Below are positions 24,975 to 33,382 of a stretch of DNA of 64,000 nt, one piece after another. Both the position numbers and the translations under genes were made by a program. This stretch comes from Enteractinococcus coprophilus (GTDB lineage: Bacteria; Actinomycetota; Actinomycetes; Actinomycetales; Micrococcaceae). The stretch is from assembly GCF_006716305.1 (NCBI RefSeq), contig NZ_VFOU01000001.1, positions 930,001-994,000 of the forward strand. Direction: 5' to 3'. Below the pieces are notes generated by a model. The model worked only from the letters and a program-made list of their open reading frames with translations, ran no database searches and had not been told where the DNA came from. Each line of letters begins with the position of its first letter. Position 1 is the first letter of the stretch.

Positions 24975-25613
24975 TCAGGGTGTCCAGGCGACTGCGCGGA
25001 CTGGAGACCCATCAAGGCCTTCCAAGGGCAGTGGCAGCATACTCATCTGCACCCGATCGGGAAGGGCGGTAAGGTTCCGGAGGTTCTCGACGATGATGCC
25101 ACCGCGACTCAGCCAGAACTGGTGCACTTCGAAGGTGCTGTCATGGTGAACGGTTGGATCGGGACTCAACGTATCGACACCCAAGGTGCGGGCGCCACGC
25201 TGCCAGAAGAGTTCGGCAAGGTCTACCTCTATATATGGGTGACGCTCGCGCAACGGGGAATGAAAGTGCTGATCCCAACCGGTCGCAAGGCATACGATGC
25301 TCGGCAGCTGATCCGGAATATGCGCGAGATCTTCGAGCCTGACGAGTTGCTCGGCTGTTGCTGCGGTGGCAAGTTGCAGGATTACTGCGGGCCCTTGGAG
25401 GAGCGTGAAATCTAATTGATCAACGGTCTGACCTCCGGGCGCAGCGTGTGACGGGGCGTCCAAGTGTGTGCCGGTGTGCGTGCCCAGATGAAGCTCGGTG
25501 ACTTCTACACCGTTATCAGCGGTGGTTAGCGCCGATTCGAACCGCACCTGAGGGTCGCCCGGATAGACCGGCATGCCAGACCGAATGGGGTGACTGAGGT
25601 CAAACAGCTTCAT
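24975..25613 (-). CDS. Cyclase family / kynurenine-formamidase-like metal hydrolase
   Basis: 212 residues from ATG 25613, which begins MKLFDLSHPIRSGMPVYPGD as in the cyclase family (PF04199). The Zn site is intact: HLGTHTGTHLDAPSH near residues 48-62, plus a C-terminal VHQFWLSRGGIIVENL. Family members hydrolyse N-formylkynurenine, cyclic imides or similar amide substrates; the actual substrate is unknown. The ATG is preceded by AGGA, but that AGGA lies in the arm of a perfect 8-bp hairpin (25619-25643), which may hide it. Confidence 0.85.
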   Translation of the reverse strand: MKLFDLSHPIRSGMPVYPGDPQVRFESALTTADNGVEVTELHLGTHTGTHLDAPSHAAPGGQTVDQLDFTLLQGPAVILQLATAATAEQLVRLEDLAHIPDQLPSIVCLATGWDQHFHSPLRERHPYIEVDLAELFWQRGARTLGVDTLSPDPTVHHDSTFEVHQFWLSRGGIIVENLRNLTALPDRVQMSMLPLPLEGLDGSPVRAVAWTP

Positions 25614-25614
25614 C

Positions 25615-25887
25615 GTGAAGCATCCTAAATGAGCGAGGATGCTCAGCGCAACGCTGTGACAAATGCTGCCTCTCATGCTGACCGAAGCGTCATCGTTGGT
25701 TGGCGGTTGGTGATGGCTCAGCCAGACCGGTGTGTTGATCTCCGCCATTGTGATGCCAGCAGGATTCTTCTTCTCAGCGATAGGGAGGGCGAACCGAACC
25801 AAAGAAGTCGATTGTACTGCTGTGGCTCGGGCGGTATTTCTCGTCGCAGGGCTTGCAGCCTGTGCGGTCGGGTTACTGCTGAGCTAG
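25615..25887 (+). pseudogene. Decayed remnant of a small membrane-protein gene
   Basis: In one frame the plus strand reads RMLSATL, stop, QMLPLMLTEASSLVGGW, stop, WLSQTGVLISAIVMPAGFF, SAIGR, and ends AVARAVFLVAGLAACAVGLLLS before TAG 25885. The tail, with IVMPAGFF and a final hydrophobic helix, resembles the C-terminal half of small actinobacterial membrane proteins of unknown function. TGA codons interrupt the frame at 25630, 25657 and 25711, and no N-terminal half is present. It is read as a decayed gene; family identity is a personal impression and not searched. Confidence 0.45.
25619..25643. promoter_or_regulatory. Hairpin overlapping the cyclase ribosome site
   Basis: AGCATCCT (25619-25626) and AGGATGCT (25636-25643) form a perfect 8-bp stem with a 9-base loop. 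On the minus strand, the AGGA of the arm nearest the cyclase start is the only Shine-Dalgarno-like sequence, ten bases from the ATG. A stem here would mask it. Confidence 0.45.
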
Positions 25888-26017
25888 GTTCCAAGATCCA
25901 GGAGATGACAGGATAAGTCCCAGGTGCTTTGGGGAGGACTAACTCGCCAGCTAGGCTGCAGACAACAATTCTGCCGCCGTAAGGCCACCAAAGACTATCG
26001 AAAGGACACCATCGACG

Positions 26018-27007
26018 TTGTCTGTACCGCTGAGCATTCTCGATCTTGTCTCTATTTCCGAAGGCTCCACTGCACGCGATGCGATTGCTGCTTCGATGGC
26101 TTCGGCTACACTCGCAGACGACCTTGGCTATCGGCGCCTGTGGTTTGCCGAACACCACAACACGCCAAATCTCGCCGCGAGTTCCACTGCACTATTGATT
26201 TCCCAGGCTGCAAACGTCACAGAAACTATTCGGGTCGGTTCCGGTGGTGTCATGCTGCCAAACCATGCACCTCTGATGGTCGCAGAACAATACGGCACGT
26301 TAGCCAATATGCACGGCGAGCGTATAGATCTTGGGCTAGGGAGAGCGCCTGGCACCGATATGATGACCGCACAGGCCCTAAGTAGATCATCTGCCGAACC
26401 TCAAGCATTTGCCCAACATATTTATGACCTGCAGGGTTGGTTTAGCGAGACTGGCACCGCGCATAGCGTGCCGATCGTATCGGCGGTTTCTGCCGACATG
26501 AATGTTCCCATCTGGGTGTTGGGCTCGACCGTAAACGGTGCGTCGATCGCCGGACAGCTTGGGCTACCCTTTTCCGTGGCATCGCATTTTGCGCCTGATC
26601 AGGTGGAACAAGCCATCCAGGTGTACCGGGAAGCGTTCACCACTGAAGCACCAACCGCCCAGATTGAGCAACCATATGTTATGGCAGGCATCAATGTGAT
26701 GGTCGCTGAAACCGATGCTGAAGCTGAACGCGAGTTTACTGTGGTCCAGCAAATGTTCCAGGATATTCAGACCGGGCAGCGCCGATTGCTGCAACCGCCC
26801 GTGGAGCCACACCAGATCACCGGCCTGGGTGCACCAGAGCATTCGATGCTGCGCATCAAAGCTGTGGGTTCACCGCAGACAGTGAAGACACAATTGGACG
26901 ACTTCGTTGAACGGACTGGTGCTGATGAGCTCATCACGGTGACTTACGCTTATGACCCAGCTGTTCGTGACCGCTCATACGAGCTGCTGGCAGAAGCCTG
27001 GTTCTAA
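26018..27007 (+). CDS. LLM-class flavin-dependent oxidoreductase
   Basis: A 329-residue luciferase-like oxidoreductase from a TTG start (AAAGGA lies 13 bases upstream). The family core LADDLGYRRLWFAEHHN is near residue 45, with IRVGSGGVMLPNHAPL and GLGRAPGTD. It belongs to the YhbW-like group, whose substrates are largely unknown. The pyridoxamine-oxidase-like gene follows 46 bases later on the same strand, so the two probably form a flavin-dependent pair. Confidence 0.88.
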   Translation: MSVPLSILDLVSISEGSTARDAIAASMASATLADDLGYRRLWFAEHHNTPNLAASSTALLISQAANVTETIRVGSGGVMLPNHAPLMVAEQYGTLANMHGERIDLGLGRAPGTDMMTAQALSRSSAEPQAFAQHIYDLQGWFSETGTAHSVPIVSAVSADMNVPIWVLGSTVNGASIAGQLGLPFSVASHFAPDQVEQAIQVYREAFTTEAPTAQIEQPYVMAGINVMVAETDAEAEREFTVVQQMFQDIQTGQRRLLQPPVEPHQITGLGAPEHSMLRIKAVGSPQTVKTQLDDFVERTGADELITVTYAYDPAVRDRSYELLAEAWF

Positions 27008-27053
27008 TGGCAGACTGATGAACTCAGCGCGTTCGAAATTCTAGGTGAACACG

Positions 27054-27614
27054 ATGGCGGATGCAGCAGATCTCCTTGAAACCATCCGGCACGCCCTGAG
27101 CGATGCGGCAACCTCACCGGGCAATGGTTTCACGCTCATGAATGTCGCGACTATCGGTCGGGATGGTGGTCCGAGAGCTCGGTTTGTGATCCTGCGTGAC
27201 TTTTCGCGCTCGCCGGACTGCATAGGTTTTGCCACGCATGCCCAGTCCGAGAAAGTCGTTGAAATTCGCGCGAATCCAAGAATCGCAGCAACGTGTTATG
27301 ACCGGGAAAGTTCCGTGCAATTGCGCCTTGAAGGAGTCGCGACTGTCATCGAGGATGACGCGGAGCGATGGCACGCCTGGCAGCGGCTGGCGCCGCATAG
27401 TCGGCAACAATACGTTTCACAGGTAGTGCCGGGCGAACCGCTTGAAGACCCAAAGAATCTTCCGGCCGACCCGTCGACTGCGTATCAACGGTTCGCCTGG
27501 ATCAGGCTTGAACTGCGGCACCTGGAGCGGTTAGACCTCAGTGCCGACCCACACCAACGCTGGCAATTTGCCCGGAAGGACAATGGCTGGATTGGTCACC
27601 GCATCGTCCCATAG
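27054..27614 (+). CDS. Pyridoxamine 5'-phosphate oxidase-like FMN-binding protein
   Basis: 186 residues from ATG 27054, preceded by AGGTG; GTG 27045 is an alternative. The split-barrel FMN-binding fold is visible as MNVATIGRDGGPRARFVILRD, the FATHAQSEKVVEI strand-helix, and the C-terminal RWQFARKDNGWIGHRIVP. PdxH proper keeps a longer conserved dimer interface, so this is called only PNPOx-like. It lies directly after the LLM oxidoreductase and may act on a related substrate. Confidence 0.8.
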   Translation: MADAADLLETIRHALSDAATSPGNGFTLMNVATIGRDGGPRARFVILRDFSRSPDCIGFATHAQSEKVVEIRANPRIAATCYDRESSVQLRLEGVATVIEDDAERWHAWQRLAPHSRQQYVSQVVPGEPLEDPKNLPADPSTAYQRFAWIRLELRHLERLDLSADPHQRWQFARKDNGWIGHRIVP

Positions 27615-27618
27615 TTGC

Positions 27619-27963
27619 TTATCTTTTGAGTGCCTTCACCATGCGTGCCGCAACCAAACCGGTGGCAGTAACCAACGGAACACAGACGGCCAGTAGAGCG
27701 ATTGGGTTGGGTTCAAATCGAGTGGCGCCGTTGCGAGTGACATAGGCGCCAACGGGTACGGACATTCCGCCACCCCCGCCGCCGCTTCCGCTATCGCCAG
27801 CATTTTCAGCATTGGTAGTGTCTCCTTCTCCGCCACCGAAACCGAAGCTGACGAGCGCGACCGGAATGATCGTGGCACCGTCCACCTCAATAGGCGTTCC
27901 GTAGGAATTTCTGACACCGATGTTCGTGATTTTTTCAGCCAATTGGACAGTAAGTGATTCCAT
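27619..27963 (-). CDS. GerW (YtfJ) family protein
   Basis: 114 residues. The N-terminal SYGTPIEVDGATIIPVALVSF and glycine-rich VSFGFGGGEG match the GerW/YtfJ family (PF09579). A Gly/Ser stretch SGSGGGGGGM precedes MSVPVGAYV, and the C-terminus has one hydrophobic helix (about 85-105). In Bacillus the homologue takes part in spore germination, but actinobacteria without endospores carry it as well, so no germination role is implied. It is convergent with the PNPOx gene, four bases between stops. Confidence 0.85.
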   Translation of the reverse strand: MESLTVQLAEKITNIGVRNSYGTPIEVDGATIIPVALVSFGFGGGEGDTTNAENAGDSGSGGGGGGMSVPVGAYVTRNGATRFEPNPIALLAVCVPLVTATGLVAARMVKALKR

Positions 27964-28211
27964 GAATTCAGCTTAATTGCTGGGTGACAGAAAATGCAGG
28001 GGGCAGAAGATTCTGATGACGAAAGTTTGACAGCTACAACGGGGCCAGGCCCGAATGTTCTTTCACTATAAAAGGCTCCAGTTTGAGTTGTCCGCAAGTC
28101 TCCAATTAGCGCGCCAAACCAGAGGTCGGACGCCGGATTTTCATCGGAGCAAATGCAGGCTTAAATCCCAGATCAACGAAACCTTAACGGCTGCCCACAC
28201 TTTCTTGAGTG

Positions 28212-29324
28212 CTAATCGTAGTAGTGCACTGTGGCTCGTAACTGGTCTGCGTAGTTATAGATCTCATCGAGCGTGTCGATGGGATACCGTGTCTCGTTTT
28301 TATCTTCGTCGAATAAACCGATGTATTTCTGAGACGTATTAAAGCGCAGTCTAGCAATGGGGCGACGATTGTTATCGTCAAGTAAGACACCAAAATAGCT
28401 TTTAGTATCGCGTTGAACGATCCGCTGAGGGGCTACCTCGCTGCATGTAATAGCGCGCACAATCTGAAATCCTTCGACTTCTTCTAACGTAGTGACGATA
28501 CCGTTGTCCTCCGCTGCGTCATCCATATTTTCAACTGCTGCCTCGGCAGCATGTTCGCTAGCTTCTGGCGAGGAGACTGACTGATCGTCGCTCTGAGGGG
28601 CTTGCCCGCCCAGCGCAGCTTTCAGCCGGTCGTTGACGCGGTCGTTCAGGAATTGTTTCCCCGCTTTTTCTACTAAAACGGAGAATTGTTCGCGTACTCG
28701 TTGGGTTATGGGGCCCTCATAAACGCGTCCGGTGAGGAATCGGATCCACTCGGCGTCGGGAGTTGCGAACTGTGCGGCTAGAACTCGTTTTAATTGGCCT
28801 ACATACTTTAATTCTTCGGCGGCGCTGATAATGGAGTCCAAGTCGAAAGCATCTTTTGTCAGCTTGCGAAGCTCCGGGATGAGAACCGTGTCGAGATCAG
28901 AAATCTTAATTTCTAAGAACGGTTTTTCATCCATCTTGTTGGGTGCTTCTAGGTCGGTGAAGAACTGGTATTCATCACCATTTGTTAGTACAGCAATACG
29001 AGCGTGCGCCACGGCGAAATAGCGGAACAGCTGCGACGCATGCTTGATGTCAAGGGGCGCCCCAATATGTTTGCACTCGATCAAAATTTGTACGTCACCG
29101 TCTTTTACGATGGCGTAGTCAATTTTTTCGCCTTTCTTAATCCCCACATCTGCGGTGAATTCTGGGACCACTTCGTTGGGATTGAAAACGTCATAGCCTA
29201 GAACCAGTGAAATGAACGGCATAACGAAGGCGTTTTTCGTGGCTTCTTCAGTTTCGATTGAATCCCGTTGCTGGATAATCTTGGTCGCGAGGCTGGACAG
29301 CCGTTCGGATATATCGGTAGACAT
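28212..29324 (-). CDS. Stand-alone type I restriction R-subunit N-terminal-like nuclease
   Basis: 370 residues from ATG 29324, with CAGGAG five bases upstream. Residues 20-110 match the HsdR N-terminal nuclease domain (PF13588-like): FVMPFISLVLGYDVFNP, VVPEFTADVG, then a PD-(D/E)xK core, KGEKIDYAI followed by QILIECKH (Asp...Glu-x-Lys). There is no helicase domain, methylase or specificity gene nearby. The C-terminal 90 residues carry a separate module with YFGVLLDDNNRRPIARLRF and KYIGLFDEDK that I do not recognise. The base composition is visibly AT-richer than its neighbours, suggesting transfer. Probably a solitary defence or DNA-processing gene; function unproven. Confidence 0.8.
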   Translation of the reverse strand: MSTDISERLSSLATKIIQQRDSIETEEATKNAFVMPFISLVLGYDVFNPNEVVPEFTADVGIKKGEKIDYAIVKDGDVQILIECKHIGAPLDIKHASQLFRYFAVAHARIAVLTNGDEYQFFTDLEAPNKMDEKPFLEIKISDLDTVLIPELRKLTKDAFDLDSIISAAEELKYVGQLKRVLAAQFATPDAEWIRFLTGRVYEGPITQRVREQFSVLVEKAGKQFLNDRVNDRLKAALGGQAPQSDDQSVSSPEASEHAAEAAVENMDDAAEDNGIVTTLEEVEGFQIVRAITCSEVAPQRIVQRDTKSYFGVLLDDNNRRPIARLRFNTSQKYIGLFDEDKNETRYPIDTLDEIYNYADQLRATVHYYD

Positions 29325-29758
29325 ATGCACTCCTGTGTTATAGCTCACATATGCCTGCGATCTTAGCTACTTCTGTCGTATTTGTTGATAAGTGCACTTC
29401 GCTTGAGAGAACATTTATTAAGAACCGAACACTAGGGCGTATGCGACTAACAAAGGTTCAACAGTGGTCTATTAGGTCAATCCGTGCTCGGAAAAGATGA
29501 TCAGCTTGCCCTAATTTCTTCATCCGAAACCACTCAAAGCTTAATGGTCTCGGCACGGGGTGAGCGTGAGCCTTCGGGGAAGAAGTCTGAGTGAGGGGAG
29601 AAATGGCCAAGTCAGTGGCGGGCACGAAAAGCTTTGTGCACAACCCGCGATCGCCATGATGCATACATGTCCTGCATAATGTACGGATCCCGGTGGCGAT
29701 TAGACGCTAGGGTTGGAATCTTGTAACTACCACCACAAATCTGTGACAAGGGCGTCAT
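29325..29758. other. 434-base AT-richer intergenic region
   Basis: No supportable gene. The short open frames on the minus strand lack ribosome sites and protein-like composition. The left end is the upstream region of the nuclease gene and the right end that of the YkvI-like gene. The composition matches the AT-richer nuclease gene, as if one transferred segment. No terminator or repeat of note is seen beyond a weak imperfect repeat of TGCAT near 29662-29684. Confidence 0.5.
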
Positions 29759-30844
29759 ATGAAAGATACGCTACGCATTGCCGGAGTGTACGTCGGCACC
29801 ATTACTGGGGCCGGGTATGCATCCGGCCAGGAGATCCTGCAGTTTTTCACCGGCTACGGCTGGTGGGGCATCATCGGCACCCTGGTGACGATGATTCTCT
29901 ATCCGGTGCTTGGCTACTACTTAGTCGTGCTGGGTAAACGGGTCAAAGCCTGGTCGCATAAGAGCGTCATTTACCATATTTGCGGCAAATATCTGGGCGT
30001 CGTCGTCGACATTCTGCTGGCGTTTTTTCTCTTCGGCGTTGGCGTCATCATGATCGCCGGCTCCGGTTCGCTGTTCCAGCAGCAATTCGGGATTCCACCG
30101 GTTGCCGGGTATGCCCTCATGACGCTGCTGGTGATTCTGGCGTTGTTGCTCAGCTTGCGCCGCGTGCTGAACGTTATCAGCATCCTCACGCCGCTGGCGT
30201 TCGGGTTGATCATCGTCCTTGCGGTGTATGCAGCCCTCACAGCGGACACCAGCGGAGTTGATTTGGAAGCGGTAGCTGCAACGCAAGAGGAGCTTGCCTC
30301 GCCACACTGGCTGCTGTCGGCCTTTTTGCATGTGTCCTTTAACGTCGCCATCACGGTAAGTATCCTGGCGATTATTGGGGCCACCGAGCGCAATTATCAG
30401 GCTGCTAAACGCGGCGTTGTCCTCGGCGGGATTCTGCTGGGCTTCATTGCGCTGTTGATCAACCTGGCGTTGTATTTGAATGTTGATGACCTGGTGGGCA
30501 CCGATATGCCGATGCTGGTCATCGCCACGGAGCTCCACCCGTGGATCGGGGCGGCCATGGCAGTGGTGCTGTTAGCCATGATCTTCAATACCGCAGTGCC
30601 CACGCTCTACACATTCACTGCACGCTTTTTCACCGTTGAAACCCGCAGCTTCCGAATTGCCGCTATCATCATTGGTATTGCCGCCTTTGGTTTTGGTTTC
30701 ATCGGGTTCACCAAGCTAGTCGGCACCGTGTACCCACTGTTGGGCTACGTGGGCTTTGTCATCTTTATCTCGATGGCAGTCAATCTGATTCGAACCAGAC
30801 GCCAGCCGGTTGCCACCGAACAGTACGCTTTCACGGACTCATGA
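29759..30844 (+). CDS. YkvI-like membrane transporter (APC superfamily)
   Basis: A 361-residue protein with about ten membrane helices. The N-terminus IAGVYVGTITGAGYASGQEI, with the unwound GAGYASG helix break typical of LeuT-fold transporters, matches the YkvI family of uncharacterised Gram-positive permeases. Substrate unknown. It is monocistronic, with 84 bases to the next gene. Confidence 0.8.
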   Translation: MKDTLRIAGVYVGTITGAGYASGQEILQFFTGYGWWGIIGTLVTMILYPVLGYYLVVLGKRVKAWSHKSVIYHICGKYLGVVVDILLAFFLFGVGVIMIAGSGSLFQQQFGIPPVAGYALMTLLVILALLLSLRRVLNVISILTPLAFGLIIVLAVYAALTADTSGVDLEAVAATQEELASPHWLLSAFLHVSFNVAITVSILAIIGATERNYQAAKRGVVLGGILLGFIALLINLALYLNVDDLVGTDMPMLVIATELHPWIGAAMAVVLLAMIFNTAVPTLYTFTARFFTVETRSFRIAAIIIGIAAFGFGFIGFTKLVGTVYPLLGYVGFVIFISMAVNLIRTRRQPVATEQYAFTDS

Positions 30845-30928
30845 TTTCTCATCGAACTCCCTGCCGTTAACAAGACGTCTGCGGTAATCTCAGTGATACA
30901 ACACTGAGGTGACTGAAAGGGAATTCCG

Positions 30929-31846
30929 ATGGTCACAGTTGTTGAAACCCGCGCCCTTACGAAACGCTACGGCCGACACGTAGCGGTCCAAAATATTGGC
31001 TTGCAGGTGCAACGCGGGTCGGTATTTGGTCTCATTGGACCCAACGGGGCTGGTAAAACCACTGTCTTGCGCATGCTCGTCGACATCATCCGGCCCACCG
31101 CAGGCGAATTATCCGTGCTGGGGGAGACCCCACGCCGAGCGGGAGCGGCGATGCGCCGACGCATCGGCTATCTGCCCGGCGATGTGAACCTGACCGATCG
31201 GGTTTCTGGGCGAATGTTTTTGCAGCACATAGCCCAGCTGAGCGGAGTCGTGGCCGAACACAAAATCGACCAGCTCGCCGAGCGGTTAGAGCTCGATATG
31301 ACGCGTCCGGTGCGCGATCTATCCAAGGGTAATAGACAAAAACTTGGGCTCATCCAGGCTTTCATGCATGAACCCGAGCTGTTGATCTTAGACGAGCCGA
31401 CGAGTGGTCTGGATCCGTTGATGCAACGCGAATTCTTGGCCATGGTGCGCGAAGCTTCCAGCGTGGGCCAAACCATCGTGCTCAGTTCACATATTTTGAG
31501 CGAGATTCAACATGCCGCCGACGACGTCGCAGTGCTGGCCCAGGGGCGACTGGTCGCACACGGCGATGTCGCCTCACTGCGCCTCACCAGCGTGGCCCGA
31601 CTCGGCGCGGTCATAGCCGACACCGATGCGCTCACTCTGCACACACGCATGCAAGCCTTGGAGCAACTGGAAGATGTGCATATCCACCCCACGCCAGACG
31701 ACCGCATCCACCGACTGACCGCAACAATCCGCGGCGATATGGATCCGGTAGTCAAAGCGCTGGCAACCTTCCAAATTCGTGATCTGACCGTGGAAGAGCC
31801 GGACCTAGAAGAGTCCATCATCGATCTGTACGCCCGAACGAAGTAG
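30929..31846 (+). CDS. ABC transporter ATP-binding protein
   Basis: A 305-residue ATPase. Walker A is GPNGAGKTTVLRML, the signature is DLSKGNRQKLGLIQAF (the K-for-G variant found in CcmA/NatA-type ATPases), Walker B is LLILDEPTSGLDP, and the H-loop is SSHILSEI. A C-terminal domain of about 80 residues follows. AAAGGGAAT precedes the ATG. It is paired with the permease five bases downstream. Confidence 0.93.
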   Translation: MVTVVETRALTKRYGRHVAVQNIGLQVQRGSVFGLIGPNGAGKTTVLRMLVDIIRPTAGELSVLGETPRRAGAAMRRRIGYLPGDVNLTDRVSGRMFLQHIAQLSGVVAEHKIDQLAERLELDMTRPVRDLSKGNRQKLGLIQAFMHEPELLILDEPTSGLDPLMQREFLAMVREASSVGQTIVLSSHILSEIQHAADDVAVLAQGRLVAHGDVASLRLTSVARLGAVIADTDALTLHTRMQALEQLEDVHIHPTPDDRIHRLTATIRGDMDPVVKALATFQIRDLTVEEPDLEESIIDLYARTK

Positions 31847-31851
31847 GACCG

Positions 31852-32679
31852 ATGACGCACGCAAACCCCCAGACAGCCGGACCAACTACTGTTGGTCGGG
31901 TTTTTCTTCGACTCGTGTTTGATGGCTGGCGCGGCATGTTCGGCTGGATCATCGGCATTGCGGCGGTCCTGGGACTATATCTACCGCTCTACCCATCAAT
32001 AGCCTCCGATCAGATGACCGAATTGATCAATAACCTACCAACCGAACTGGTTGAGGTGCTTGGTTATGAGGATGTTGTCACCGGCGCAGGCTATACCCAG
32101 GCCACCTTCTTTGGGCTCCTGGGCTATGTGCTCATCGCGATTGCTGCCACCGCCTGGGGTGCAGCCTTCATCGCTGGGACCGAAGAAACGGGTCGGTTGG
32201 AGCTCACCCTGGCGCACGCGGTGGGGCGTGTGCAATACGCTACCGAAAGCCTGGCGGCGCTGCTGGCAAAGCTCCTGATGCTGGCACTGGTGGTCTACTT
32301 AATGATTTGGGCATTGAATGACCCATCCGAACTCGACCTGTCTGCGGCCAATCTGCTGGCGGTGACGATCGCGTGGGCGAGTTTGGGATTACTCTCCGGT
32401 ACTGCAGCGTTAGCCGTGGGCGCTCTCAGTGGGCGCAGGCTGTGGGCTATTGCAGCCGGTGCCGGTGTTGCCGTGCTTGGTTATCTTTTCGACGCCGTCG
32501 GCAGCACAAACGATGACTTGCAATGGCTCTACGACCTCTCGCCCTACCACTGGGCCTACGGTAATAGCCCGTTAGCTCAAGGTTTTGACTGGGCAGGCCT
32601 GGCGTTGTTGTGGGGCCTGTGTGCTGTGTTCATTGCGCTGACGATCTACGGTCTGGCACGCAGGGACATTCTCGGGTAA
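31852..32679 (+). CDS. ABC-2 exporter permease (polyketide/antibiotic exporter-like)
   Basis: A 275-residue membrane protein with six helices, resembling ABC-2 permeases associated with antibiotic or polyether exporters. A segment with AGTEETGRLELTLAHAVGR (residues 108-126) is the typical cytoplasmic loop of this group. It probably works with the ATPase immediately upstream. Substrate unknown. Confidence 0.82.
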   Translation: MTHANPQTAGPTTVGRVFLRLVFDGWRGMFGWIIGIAAVLGLYLPLYPSIASDQMTELINNLPTELVEVLGYEDVVTGAGYTQATFFGLLGYVLIAIAATAWGAAFIAGTEETGRLELTLAHAVGRVQYATESLAALLAKLLMLALVVYLMIWALNDPSELDLSAANLLAVTIAWASLGLLSGTAALAVGALSGRRLWAIAAGAGVAVLGYLFDAVGSTNDDLQWLYDLSPYHWAYGNSPLAQGFDWAGLALLWGLCAVFIALTIYGLARRDILG

Positions 32680-32684
32680 AACGT

Positions 32685-32718
32685 CGGTGGGCCCGCCCAA
32701 TGCTGAGCGAGCCCACCT
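32685..32718. terminator. Weak hairpin after the ABC permease gene
   Basis: GGTGGGC and GCCCACC form a 7-bp stem around a 20-base loop. There is no T-run, so termination may be inefficient. It lies between convergent genes. Confidence 0.4.
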
Positions 32719-32782
32719 GACAATATGCGTGGATCAAGCGGTGCAGTTGTGCATGACGTGGCGTCACTGACCCGCTGGAAGG

Positions 32783-33352
32783 CTATGCGTTGACAGCTAC
32801 GCTGTCGGCGCGAACGGACTGCATTGCCCCAGCCCAGCTGATGAGTTGGTCAAACATTGGTTCAACCGAGGCTGCCTGCAGTTCGGTTGGTTTGAAGGCC
32901 GAGAAGTTTTCGAAGTCGGTGAATAAGGAGAACATGCCCTGTTTCTGTACGTGGGCGATCTGCAATTCCGACAGGATGCCGCGCAGGTGTTCAACGGCGC
33001 GGACGCCGAAGGCCGAGCCGTAACCGACGATCCCGGCGGCTTTGTTATTTACTTCGGTGTTCAGGTAGGTCAAAGCGTTAGCCAAAGCCGGGGTAACGGA
33101 GTGGTTATATTCACCGGTGACAAACACGTAGCCATCGAACTCAGCCATCTTGGCAGACCACGCTTGAGAGTGTGCCTTGGTGTTCTGGCCTGGCGCGACT
33201 TCGTCGAGGACGGGCAGGTTGTACTCGGCAATATCGACTACTTCGTATGCCGCGTCGCCGCGCTGCTGAGCGTAGTCAAGCAGCCAGTCAGCGACGCCAC
33301 GGTTGATGCGGCCTGGACGGGTGGAACCGGTAACGATCGCGATTTTCAGCAC
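32783..33352 (-). CDS. NADPH-dependent FMN reductase
   Basis: A 189-residue flavodoxin-fold reductase. The phosphate-binding loop GSTRPGRINRGVADW is near residue 9, the family motif PEYNHSVT-like segment reads TGEYNHSVTPALANAL, and GYGSAFGVRAVEHLR follows. Such enzymes supply reduced flavin or reduce quinones, azo compounds or chromate. It is divergent from a chromate transporter with a perfect 14-bp palindrome between them, so the two are probably co-regulated. Confidence 0.92.
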   Translation of the reverse strand: MLKIAIVTGSTRPGRINRGVADWLLDYAQQRGDAAYEVVDIAEYNLPVLDEVAPGQNTKAHSQAWSAKMAEFDGYVFVTGEYNHSVTPALANALTYLNTEVNNKAAGIVGYGSAFGVRAVEHLRGILSELQIAHVQKQGMFSLFTDFENFSAFKPTELQAASVEPMFDQLISWAGAMQSVRADSVAVNA

Positions 33353-33382
33353 GGATATCTCCTAGGATCAAAAACTCATGTA

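Noticed and set aside
25629-25916. 95-codon plus-strand frame across the decayed region
   Set aside because: Cys/Arg/Ser-rich and unlike any protein; the hydrophobic readthrough frame with TGAs is the better explanation.
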